Below, one piece after another: positions 47,035-58,239 of a stretch of 64,000 nucleotides of DNA. The translations under genes and the position numbers were made by a program. The notes under the pieces were generated by a model, which saw nothing but the letters and a program-made list of their open reading frames with translations, made no database searches and was not told the origin of the DNA. Within the stretch, counting starts at the first letter, position 1, and each line of letters begins with the position of its first letter. Source of the stretch: Microcoleus vaginatus PCC 9802 (lineage in GTDB: Bacteria > Cyanobacteriota > Cyanobacteriia > Cyanobacteriales > Microcoleaceae); contig CP031740.1 in the NCBI GenBank assembly GCA_022701275.1, positions 3,669,001 to 3,733,000 of the forward strand. Reading direction: 5' to 3'.

Positions 47035-47073
47035 AACAAAACCCATTACAGGTAAAGTGTAGTGGGTTTTGTT
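47035..47073 (+). terminator. Rho-independent terminator
   Basis: AACAAAACCCATTACA pairs with TGTAGTGGGTTTTGTT (one G.U), with a 7-base loop and a T-rich 3' side. It is 48 bp after the stop of the exported protein gene. Confidence 0.85.
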
Positions 47074-47149
47074 TAATTTCACCCTTATTTCAAGGATGAA
47101 TTACGGGTTCAGAAACATATTTAAAATGGTTAGATAATCTGAGTTAAAA

Positions 47150-47440
47150 CTAAAATCCTGAAGCCTTTATAACTTCTTCATAATGCTCTTTTACAGCGTA
47201 TATAAAAGCGTTGTATGGGGAAGAACTTTCTGAACAGTCAACAAACGCCGTATGCTGAACACATACAACTTTAAAGCAATCGTTATTATTTATGAAATTG
47301 GCTTCATCTGGGTCTAGCCAGATATACTCTCCGACTGCTGGGATACGTGTGAATTCACACACGAAGTTTACTATGGTATTTTTTGGGTTTCGGATATATA
47401 AAAGGACTTTTCCGGTCATAATAGATTCCTTCAGTGGCAT
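47150..47440 (-). CDS. Small unknown protein
   Basis: The frame of 96 residues (89 from the second Met, giving MTGKVLLYIRNPKNTIVNF) has a compact beta-rich pattern with FTRIPAVGEYIWLDPDE and a C-terminal helix. No family is recognised. It lies alone among repeats; the residue composition is protein-like, so it is listed with moderate confidence. Confidence 0.5.
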   Translation of the reverse strand: MPLKESIMTGKVLLYIRNPKNTIVNFVCEFTRIPAVGEYIWLDPDEANFINNNDCFKVVCVQHTAFVDCSESSSPYNAFIYAVKEHYEEVIKASGF

Positions 47441-47570
47441 AACTTATAGTTGTATCGTAATTTTGGTACTTCTGTAAAGACACGCAGTTGTAGATGTTTG
47501 ACGCTTTGAATCAGGAAATTACCGTTTCCTGATTTAGTAAAGTAACGTGCCTGATATTTGTTGGTCTTCT

Positions 47571-47699
47571 TAACTGGTTCCCAGGCTAGAGCCTGGGAAC
47601 CGAGATCCAGAGGCTCTGCCTCGCTAACGGATAAAAATAAAAACAGGAGGCAGAGCCTCATGGAATGCGTTCCCAGGCCTTAGCCTGGGAACGAGCAAA
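47571..47699. repeat. 129-bp palindromic repeat, copy 1
   Basis: The element contains three inverted-repeat parts: GGTTCCCAGGC-TAGA-GCCTGGGAACC-type hairpin, an AGGCTCTGCCT arm with its complement AGGCAGAGCCT after an A-rich loop, and GTTCCCAGGC/GCCTGGGAAC. Copy 2 is at 48185-48313 in the same orientation and nearly identical. It is probably a non-autonomous mobile repeat. Confidence 0.85.
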
Positions 47700-47895
47700 A
47701 AGTACCAGAGTGCGAGTCCTGCCTCTACCATTCCCACCACTACGCCCTAGTCTTTATACATTAACACGGGTATCCCTACTATGATGAAGATCACAATTTT
47801 TTATGATAATAGTCACAGATAAAAATAACCTGATTTTAGGATAATATCAAGATAACAATGATGCTCGTAACTAATGCGAGTGAAAAATAAATTAT

Positions 47896-48051
47896 ATGTC
47901 AATAATCGCTCCTGTAATTGGCTGGTTATTAGTAGCTATTGGTGGGATACTTGGTGGGATAGAAGTTGGGGGAGTTGCTGGCGGAACAGCAGCTATTTCA
48001 ATAGAGATAGTTTTTTTTGCTATTACTATTAATATGAACACAAGAAAATAA
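47896..48051 (+). CDS. 51-residue Gly-rich hydrophobic peptide
   Basis: An ATG frame gives MSIIAPVIGWLLVAIGGILG, GIEVGGVAGGTAAISIEIV and FFAITINMNTRK before TAA. It is one continuous hydrophobic segment with several G-x-x-x-G-like spacings and a basic end. This resembles small membrane peptides such as type I toxins, holin-like proteins or bacteriocin precursors. The ribosome site is weak, and it may not be expressed. Confidence 0.4.
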   Translation: MSIIAPVIGWLLVAIGGILGGIEVGGVAGGTAAISIEIVFFAITINMNTRK

Positions 48052-48127
48052 TGGTTTAATTGTTTTAACGGCTTTATGATGCGACCGAACTACTACTGTA
48101 TAAATTAAGTGCGTGGGCGCGATCGCA

Positions 48128-48184
48128 CGAAAGTCAGTAAAGGAATAAGATTAAACTGAGATGTTGCACCATTCTCAATTACTT
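48128..48184. repeat. 57-bp direct repeat, copy A
   Basis: CGAAAGTCAGTAAAG to CTCAATTACTT recurs at 48849-48905 with few changes. Copy A is directly joined to the 129-bp repeat copy 2 that follows, suggesting composite repeat insertion. Confidence 0.8.
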
Positions 48185-48313
48185 TAACTGGTTCCCAGGC
48201 TGTAGCCTGAGAACCGAAATCCATAGGCTCTGCCTCGCTAACGGATAAAAATAAAAACAGCAGGCAGAGCCTCATGGAATGTGTTCCCAGGCTCTAGCCT
48301 GGGAACGAGCAAA
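48185..48313. repeat. 129-bp palindromic repeat, copy 2
   Basis: Same layout as copy 1 at 47571-47699, with about 10 base differences (for example GCTGTAGCC for GCTAGAGCC). The 3' end overlaps the stop codon region of the next minus-strand ORF (48317). Confidence 0.85.
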
Positions 48314-48316
48314 CAC

Positions 48317-48562
48317 CTACGCTTTGCGCTTCCGACGGCGAATCAGCACACTCATCACTTGCTTCGGATTGGCTGCACGCTGTACGGGACTCCAATCGCC
48401 GACTTCGGCAAATCCCAGGCGGTACAAAGTGAGTATGGTTTCCCTGACACCCTTGGGCGAACCTGTGACCGTTACACACACCACATCCTGTTCCGATTCT
48501 GCTGCTGAGTCGTCATTTGGGCATTGGGATTTGTTGTCGTCAGGCAAGAATTCCTGTGACAT
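48317..48562 (-). CDS. Small conserved-looking protein, unknown function
   Basis: The 81-residue protein has an acidic, Ser/Gln-rich first third and a conserved-looking C-terminal part (VVCVTVTGSPKGVRETILTL, YRLGFAEVGDWSPVQ, then SVLIRRRKRKA). The basic tail and VTVTGSPKGVRETI-type beta-alpha pattern suggest a small nucleic-acid-binding or partner protein, but the family is not recognised. Confidence 0.6.
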   Translation of the reverse strand: MSQEFLPDDNKSQCPNDDSAAESEQDVVCVTVTGSPKGVRETILTLYRLGFAEVGDWSPVQRAANPKQVMSVLIRRRKRKA

Positions 48563-49109
48563 AATTATGTTCTCCTGGTTTTGGGTTTTCTAGAAAAACC
48601 CAAAAACCCAGCCGCCCCGCATTTCAAGACATAGCAGGGCGGCTACAGAGGATGTTAAGATACTCCGTTAGCCTCCAGACTGCTGATTCCAGTTTGGCGG
48701 TGAGCTGTCCATTGCTGTTACCAGCAGCTTTGGGCAGTGCAACTAGATTTTTGGGCGACGCGGGCTACTTCCTCTACAAGCAAAGCAACCTCTAACTTCA
48801 AAGCGTAGCCGCAGAGGGGGGCCTGTGTCAATCCATTTGGGATTTTACCGAAAGTCAGTAAAGAAGTAAGATTAAACTGAGATGTTGCACCATTCTCAAT
48901 TACTTGTTTAGGAACAGGCAAGATGCCTGTTCCACAAGAAAATTCATCTCTTGTGGAATGGGCCGGAGAGCCGGTTCTTGACAATGGTGCAAGATTTAAG
49001 ATTAAAGGAACCGCGAGGCACGCGGACGCGAAGGAAGAGAAAGAAGAAGATGCAGTTATTCCTTCGCGCTCTTGGCGTCTTCGCGGTTCGTTCAAATAAT
49101 CAAAAAGCC
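48563..49109. other. Repeat-rich spacer, no gene
   Basis: Holds the second 57-bp repeat (48849-48905), a 10-bp hairpin GGAACAGGCA/TGCCTGTTCC (48911-48933), a TTCCACAAGA inverted pair (48930-48958), and an imperfect inverted repeat of GAACCGCGAGGCACGCGG with GCGTCTTCGCGGTTC (49008-49089). A minus-strand ORF over this area is composed of these repeats and is not listed. Confidence 0.65.
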
Positions 49110-50342
49110 CTATAATTTCGGTGTTAGCAAAATGAGCTGTTTTGATAAGATCGATCGCACTTCATCCAATCCCATCTCCACATCCGCCAAAATCTCTCCT
49201 ATGCTTTTGCCAGACGGCCTTCCCTCTTTCTCCCCCCCTTGATAAGGGGGGGCTGGGGGGGGTAAACAACCTTGCAAAAACTCAAATTCCGCATTTGACA
49301 AATTGATCAATTGGTAGTTGCAATCAAACACTTGCTGGCTCGGCCAACCGTGCATACAACCACTCAACTCTGGAATGGCCGCCAAAAGTGCCTTATCGTC
49401 CGACCAATCAATTTTATTAACAGGCTTTTTCCCCAAGAAAAACTCGTAATGAGTGATTTCCGTATCTAACAATTCAATTAATCGATAAAGCTCCCGTTCC
49501 GTCAAACCCTGAGCTCTTTCTATCAATTCCGGCGCTTTACTCAAAAGTCTTTCTAACTGCCAATATCCCGGATTTGAAAAACCGATAAATTCCAATCCCG
49601 AAGCGTCAATTAACTCGAACAAAGTCTCAATATTGTAGTCAATTTCCTGCGGGTGAACGTACATATCAGCAAAACATTCGTCCCGCCGATTTTCTCCTGC
49701 CCAACGCTGTTTTTCGTACTTGACAATACGGTTGTTTTCTGGTAAAGAAGCAAAGATTTGACGACCGACTTTCACACCATCGGGATAGTCACCTTTTTGC
49801 GGGCCTTGGAGAACTGCGATCGCCCTTTGCATGAGTTGAATTTCCCAGCGTCCGAGTTCAGCATACACAAAAATGTGCATCAAACCACCCTCCGCCAACT
49901 TCGCCGCCAGCGCTTGAATGCCCCGGATCGGATCGGGTAAGTGGTGCAGCACGCCGACGCAGTTGATCAAATCAAACTCGCCCTCTAACTCGGCGGCATC
50001 GTACAAGCTGAGGTGGCGAAAATCTGCTTCACGCGCTCCCGAGCGCCGACAGCGTTCTTGTGCTACTTTCAAAGCACCTTCACTCAGGTCGATCGCCGTC
50101 ACCGAAGCTTCAGGATTGAGGTGAATCAGATAATCTGTACTCGAACCAGTGCCGCAGCCAGCATCTAAAATCCGAATATCCAGTTTTGGCGGCTTTTGCC
50201 CGGTGCAAAAATTGTAAGCATCAGGCCAACTCCAGCGCCAGTTGTACCCAGGCGGCGGTTCATCTGACAAAGGATCGGGGGGGAAAGGGAAAGTATCGTA
50301 AAGCCGCCGCACGGCAGCGCTGATATCAGGCGTAGTATCCAT
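49110..50342 (-). CDS. Class I SAM-dependent methyltransferase
   Basis: The 410-residue protein has a methyltransferase domain in its first half: ILDAGCGTGSSTDYLIHLNP (motif I), VTAIDLSEGALKVAQER, and DLINCVGVLHHLPDP (motif IV). The C-terminal half resembles an all-helical extension common to cyanobacterial proteins of this type. Near the C-terminus a repeat-derived segment, GCLPPPAPPYQGGEKEG, breaks the family sequence: it is encoded by a CCCCCCTTATCAAGGGGGG element inserted in frame. Substrate unknown. Confidence 0.85.
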   Translation of the reverse strand: MDTTPDISAAVRRLYDTFPFPPDPLSDEPPPGYNWRWSWPDAYNFCTGQKPPKLDIRILDAGCGTGSSTDYLIHLNPEASVTAIDLSEGALKVAQERCRRSGAREADFRHLSLYDAAELEGEFDLINCVGVLHHLPDPIRGIQALAAKLAEGGLMHIFVYAELGRWEIQLMQRAIAVLQGPQKGDYPDGVKVGRQIFASLPENNRIVKYEKQRWAGENRRDECFADMYVHPQEIDYNIETLFELIDASGLEFIGFSNPGYWQLERLLSKAPELIERAQGLTERELYRLIELLDTEITHYEFFLGKKPVNKIDWSDDKALLAAIPELSGCMHGWPSQQVFDCNYQLINLSNAEFEFLQGCLPPPAPPYQGGEKEGRPSGKSIGEILADVEMGLDEVRSILSKQLILLTPKL

Positions 50343-53814
<3,472 letters not shown>

Positions 53815-53826
53815 ATTGATTTGAGG

Positions 53827-53901
53827 TTTGAGATGTTAAATTAGCAATAATTTAACATCTCAAATTAGTTGAAGGGCTGGTGTAATTGCCAGCCCTTTTT
53901 T
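53827..53901 (+). terminator. Two hairpins and T-tract after apcE
   Basis: A perfect 17-bp hairpin (TTTGAGATGTTAAATTA, loop GCAA) is followed by AAGGGCTGG/CCAGCCCTT and a run of T. The second is a standard intrinsic terminator; the first may stabilise the transcript's 3' end. It confirms that apcE is transcribed alone. Confidence 0.88.
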
Positions 53902-53971
53902 ATGACAGGTTTGTAGTTGCGCTGTCTTGATTAATTTTGAATTTTTAACCGCTGATGAATGCTGAGGAAGA

Positions 53972-54068
53972 GGATATTATACCAGTTGTCATTAGGATGA
54001 GGTACAGGCTCAGAATGCCCAAAAGAAGAAGTTCCTCGTTTGGGGTGTACTGCATCCAATTGCCAACC
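53972..54068. repeat. 97-bp repeat, left copy (inverted to 56795-56891)
   Basis: The reverse complement of this segment matches 56795-56891 at about 85 of 97 positions, including GTACACCCCAAACGAGGA and TGTACCTCATCCTAATGA. The pair flanks the PhoX-containing segment in inverted orientation. The remainder of the 54069-54396 gap contains no visible gene. Confidence 0.85.
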
Positions 54069-54396
54069 GCTATAAGTTGAGATGAGAACTCAACCAATGC
54101 GTATCAACCTGCAGCCCGTAGAAATCTCTAGAAGCACTTGTACTACGCAGCTCTCAGCTTGGTTTTGACGTGACCGCATTTAGCCAATTTGATTATTTGC
54201 TTAGATAATGTAGAGGCAACTTATTTATATAGAGGTTGCTTACTACCAAGGTTTGTCACCGTTAATCGGCTAGGCTAAATTCATTCTACATGGCATAAAG
54301 ACATCTTGTAAATGTAAGTGATTGTTAGCAAATATTAGAAAAAGTCTTACAGTTAATCAACCCTTTCTTCCCTTCAAAATCTAGTTACTTCCTTGC

Positions 54397-54849
54397 TCAG
54401 TCGTCAAACTCAGAGCAGTAATATTTAGGAGCCAAAGCGTTAAGCGCATCAACTTCAGCATTGCCTTGAGGTTGCAGCAAGTCGATCGACATTCCCGCAC
54501 TCAGCGCATTACATATCCCGCGCGCACGTTCAATAGCGGCTTGGGGATTTCGCTGAACGCGAGACACGGCATCGGATGAGGATGAATTGAGCCGTTTGCT
54601 CAAGGATCGTTGATAACTATTAAGAAAAGCCTGGTCATTGGGCTCTAAAGCGATCGGGCGGCCTCTGCCACTACTTCCACAAAGCTTACCTAAGTCGATC
54701 GTTCGACCATCACTCGTCTGTATATAGCAAACATAATCAACGGGTATTTGAGCGACTGAATCCCTAGATTGAGATAAATCAACGCCAAAGGCGATCGACA
54801 TCATTACCAGAGTATAAAACACTCGTTTCGACTGGCGGACATATTGCAC
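54397..54849 (-). CDS. Small exported protein, unknown function
   Basis: The 150-residue protein starts with a GTG codon and has a signal-peptide-like N-terminus (VFYTLVMMSIAFGVDLSQS), followed by CYIQTSDGRTIDLGKLCGSS with two Cys that could form a disulphide, and a helical Ala-rich C-terminus ending in another Cys. No family is recognised. It is downstream of the phoX-like gene. Confidence 0.6.
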   Translation of the reverse strand: MQYVRQSKRVFYTLVMMSIAFGVDLSQSRDSVAQIPVDYVCYIQTSDGRTIDLGKLCGSSGRGRPIALEPNDQAFLNSYQRSLSKRLNSSSSDAVSRVQRNPQAAIERARGICNALSAGMSIDLLQPQGNAEVDALNALAPKYYCSEFDD

Positions 54850-55008
54850 GACTCTTCAAACTCCCACAAACCGTTAAACTTTCATAGGCTTATAGAGAAC
54901 CCACACCGGATGTTGCCACAATCCGGCGTGATTCACCATCTTCTGCATAGTGCGAACATAAGAGCGTTTTACAGGCAAATAAAATGCTCGCACTATAAGG
55001 CAGTAATG

Positions 55009-56343
55009 TTATGCTCCTCGTTGAGAATTCCAAGGGCCCCAAATGGCAAACGTGATGCCTGGGGTTTGGATATTAACGAACATAGTTCGACCATCCGGCG
55101 AGAAGCAGGCTCCGGCAAACTCGCTATCGTTGATAGCATTTTTTGCCAGACGATACAGTTCCCCGTTGGGAGTTACGCCCACCACGAACTGCTCATCAGC
55201 GCCATCTTCGCAAATGATCAGATCACCATAAGGTGCCACAACAATGTTGTCAGGACCATCGAGTTCGTCAGCCGATTTAGCCTCAACAAAAAGTTCGATC
55301 GTATCTCGATCGGGAAGATACCGCCAAACCTGACCAAATCCGTTCGGTCTGCCATTGGCGTCAACAGAGCCACCGTTTGTACAACAGAAATAAACTTCAC
55401 GATTGCCGTACCAGATGCCTTCCCCACGAGCAAACTGGGCAGCACCTTTACCGAAACCTTCAACCCGTACCGTATCCGTAGCAGGGTTAGGATTGTCAAT
55501 TGTCACCCATTCCACTGGCATCGGTTGGCCCTTGGGAAAGCCTGCAAAAGTCTTTGCCTGAGGCATATTCTTAATCTTCAGCGCTTGCAGAGTGCCCCCT
55601 GCGCTTAAATTGTTCCGTTGAAATGGGATAAAGCGATACAAAAGGCTATCTCTTTGGTCTTCAGTTTCGTAGACAATTCCGGTTCTGGGGTCGATCGCCA
55701 CCGCTTCATGGTTAAACCGTCCCATCGCAACTAAAGGTACGGGATTCACAGGAACCGTTGCCCGAGCCGGAACTTCAAAGTTGTAGCCGTGAGATTTGGA
55801 GACATTTCTCGCATCGTTTGGTCTATTAGTCGCCACAGTCGAGGTATTCTCCTCGCAAGTAATCCAAGAACCCCAGGGAGTCGGACCGCCCGCACAATTT
55901 CGATAGGTGCCACTAAGTGAAGTGTAGTGGTTGACGAGCTGACGATTGGGGCCAACCTGTAGTGTGGTTGTTCCGCCTTTGCAAAGAGGATCGTAAGGAT
56001 TGGGACCCACAACTTGTGTTGTAGAATTCGGGCTCAGTTCGTGATTGCGAACCAGAATCACCGTGTTTTGGGGACCTGGGAAAGCCGCCATGCCATCGTG
56101 ACCACCGGGCACAGGGGAACCGTCGCTCATCATTTCGCCGGTTCGTGAAAAAGCCTGATACTGAAACCCACGGGGTAAATCTAACAATCCATTCGGATCG
56201 GGTACGAGGGGCCCATACCCTCCTCCAAATACTGATTCACCATTCGCCTTTTTGGCATAAAGTGCTTGTAGAGGAGACATCATCAAAGTGCCAGCAGCAC
56301 TCGCTCCTGCCAAGGTAAAAAACTTTCGTCGTGATAGTTGCAT
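55009..56343 (-). CDS. phoX: PhoX-family (DUF839) phosphatase, Tat-exported
   Basis: The 444-residue protein begins MQLSRRKFFTLAGASAAGTL, a twin-arginine signal, consistent with export of a folded metalloenzyme. PhoX enzymes are Ca/Fe-dependent alkaline phosphatases that release phosphate from organic esters. Visible family features are VRNHELSPNS, GGTTTLQV, TWGSWITCEEN, MGRFNHEAVAIDP and EDGADEQFVVG. The start at 56343 is an ATG; a TTG at 56367 is less likely. It is a short version of the family and could be a paralog with other substrates. Confidence 0.85.
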   Translation of the reverse strand: MQLSRRKFFTLAGASAAGTLMMSPLQALYAKKANGESVFGGGYGPLVPDPNGLLDLPRGFQYQAFSRTGEMMSDGSPVPGGHDGMAAFPGPQNTVILVRNHELSPNSTTQVVGPNPYDPLCKGGTTTLQVGPNRQLVNHYTSLSGTYRNCAGGPTPWGSWITCEENTSTVATNRPNDARNVSKSHGYNFEVPARATVPVNPVPLVAMGRFNHEAVAIDPRTGIVYETEDQRDSLLYRFIPFQRNNLSAGGTLQALKIKNMPQAKTFAGFPKGQPMPVEWVTIDNPNPATDTVRVEGFGKGAAQFARGEGIWYGNREVYFCCTNGGSVDANGRPNGFGQVWRYLPDRDTIELFVEAKSADELDGPDNIVVAPYGDLIICEDGADEQFVVGVTPNGELYRLAKNAINDSEFAGACFSPDGRTMFVNIQTPGITFAIWGPWNSQRGA

Positions 56344-56974
56344 CAGCTTTTCCGGTGAATTAAACAAAGCATACTAGACCTGCATCAAGGTCAAGATAAG
56401 GTTGGTTTAACTTCTCATTAAGGTTGTTTCATAATTGTTCAATGTCAATCCCAGCGGCTCGTAATTGCGCCGCTAACCGGGCTGTTCGTTACTCTATTTT
56501 TTCAGCCAGTTGACATTTTTATTCAGTAGTAATTTGAAGGCTTAACATTACCTTAATCGGCTTTTTTCAAGAGATTTTTATAAAAAAATGTAGGTTTATT
56601 AACTTGTGAATAATTAGGAGAATTTCCTAAAATTTCTGACCACCATGTTACCTCGTTTTGTTGTTAATTCTGACGTTATATATTTTTTTAACAGCTTCTA
56701 TTTGTGCAATATTTACCCCAATAAGAGCGGTTGCACATTCTACCCCACTGGGCGGAAATCAAGTATTTATACAAAAATGGCAGATTGAGATAGTGGTTGG
56801 CAATTGGATAAAGTACACCCCAAACGAGGAGCTTATTCTTTCCGGCATTGTGAGCCTGTACCTCATCCTAATGAGAACCGTTATAAAGTCCTAATTCTCT
56901 TCGCAAGCAGTGCCTGGGAATACGGATTTTGCCGCTTAGCCTCGCGTTGAGAGAATTATTAAAATTAGTAAAAT
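56344..56974. other. Intergenic region with the right copy of the 97-bp repeat
   Basis: Besides the repeat (56795-56891) I see AT-rich sequence upstream of phoX, which should hold its promoter. A plus-strand frame from 56658 runs into the repeat and is not a gene. Confidence 0.5.
56795..56891. repeat. 97-bp repeat, right copy
   Basis: Inverted relative of 53972-54068 (about 88% identity). See the left copy. Confidence 0.85.
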
Positions 56975-57185
56975 TCTAACATGGGTTTGATTTTTGGCAA
57001 CTGTCTTTCAGATTTCCGAAAAGCTAGCCAAATCCGATTAGTAACAGCTTGTGCAGGTTTGAGGACAAGGATCAAGCGATTTTTTTTCAGGCAATTTCAC
57101 ACAAGTAGTCGGGAAGAACGCTCAAGCCAAATCCCGAGGCACCGGCTTGTCTAATTGCTCTTAAATCGGGAATAATTAGTTTGGG
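56975..57185 (-). pseudogene. LysR-family regulator, decayed C-terminal fragment
   Basis: On the minus strand one frame reads KLIIPDLRAIRQAGASGFGL, SVLPDYLCEIA and a stop. A different frame continues LILVLKPAQAVTNRIWLAF, RKSERQLPKIKPML. These are consecutive parts of the LysR effector-binding domain (DLRAI...GFGLSVLPDYLC, then VTNRIWLAFRKSER), now broken by a stop and a frameshift. The DNA-binding N-terminus is missing. Confidence 0.75.
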
Positions 57186-57691
57186 ATGAACGTCAATTTT
57201 TCTGCGAAATACAACTCTCCAAAAGTGGCGGGCGGCCGGTGGCGCGAGTGGAAAATACTCTCAATCCTGCACAAATTGACCCCGCAGAATATGGCTCTAT
57301 TTTCTACGCTGGGGGACAGGCTACAATGTGGGATTTTGCTGATAACCAGTAACTTGCTGGGATTGCTGTTATTTAGGAAGCAGGTGGCATTGTCGGTGCA
57401 GTCTGTCACGGGCTGGCGGCGTTAGTTAATCTTAAGTTGTCCGAGGGTGACCACCTGATTGCAAATAAGACTGTGGCTGGTTTTACTAATGAAGAGGAAG
57501 CCGCTGTGGGACTGGCTGAAATACGGCCGTTTTTGCTGGAGTCGAAATTAATTGAATACGAGACTAATTTTAGGAAAGTTCCTAATTTTCAAGTTGGCGT
57601 TGTGGCGAGCGAGAGGCTCGTCACAGGCCAAAATCCCGCTTCGGCAGCAGGTGTCGGTCACAAAATGGTAGAATTGATCAAAAATAAGTAG
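57186..57691 (+). pseudogene. DJ-1/PfpI (class I glutamine amidotransferase-like) protein, decayed
   Basis: A single plus-strand frame gives, in order, NPAQIDPAEYGSIFYAGGQA, TMWDFADNQ, a TAA, LAGIAVI, a TAG, then EAGGIVGAVCHGLAALVNLK and on through ANKTVAGFTNEEEAAVG to a normal end at 57691. The family's nucleophilic-elbow Cys (GAVCHG) is kept but two stops interrupt the frame and the N-terminal strand is degenerate. It is divergent from the LysR remnant, as an activator and its target would be. Confidence 0.8.
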
Positions 57692-58239
57692 ATCCCAAAA
57701 AAATATCACACCGAGAAACCCGGTTTCTTACACAACACCTTCGCGCCTAAGTCAAAATGCTCTAAGAAAGTAGGTTGGGTTGAGTCACTCGTACCCAACG
57801 CCATCAATTTTAGATTTTACATTTTTGCTCCCATCTAAAATAGCCAATCTAAAATCTTTTGTTGGTTTCGCTCCCCTAGGGTTCAAATTACAAGGTATTA
57901 TTAAAAAAACCTGGTTTATGGATACCTGATTTCTACCTGCTTTTTCTTCGGTTAACCGTACTTCAAGACTCACTTTAGTGGAGAACATTACTGTCATTTT
58001 TTCGTCGGTGAGGTCAATGAAGTTGCGCTCGCTATACGAGGATAAATTACTGATTTATGGGAGGTTTTAGTGAGTTTTATTTATTCCCAGGGCCCAAAAT
58101 AAAGTATAATTTGGGAGTGCTGATTTAGGCAGGCATCAAGATATTGATTGCTCCGTAAAACAGCGGAATCACCTGAGAAGTTGTGCTGATAATTACCCTA
58201 GCGAAACGAATAAGCTATTAGGGCATAATGTTGTGAAAG
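57692..58239. other. Intergenic, no gene
   Basis: About 550 bp. It has a GAAACCCGGTTTC word at about 57713 from the dispersed CCGGG family and AT-rich sequence. Minus-strand ORFs here have no coding features. Confidence 0.4.

Noticed and set aside
48718..49095. Minus-strand ORF of 125 codons
   Set aside because: It is composed of the 57-bp repeat, two hairpins and the GAACCGCGAGG inverted repeat; no protein-like region of its own.
54844..55608. Plus-strand ORF of 254 codons
   Set aside because: It is the antisense shadow of the phoX-like gene, which has a Tat signal and clear family motifs.
56658..56894. Plus-strand ORF of 78 codons
   Set aside because: Its second half is the 97-bp dispersed repeat, whose inverted copy at 53972 is not in a gene.
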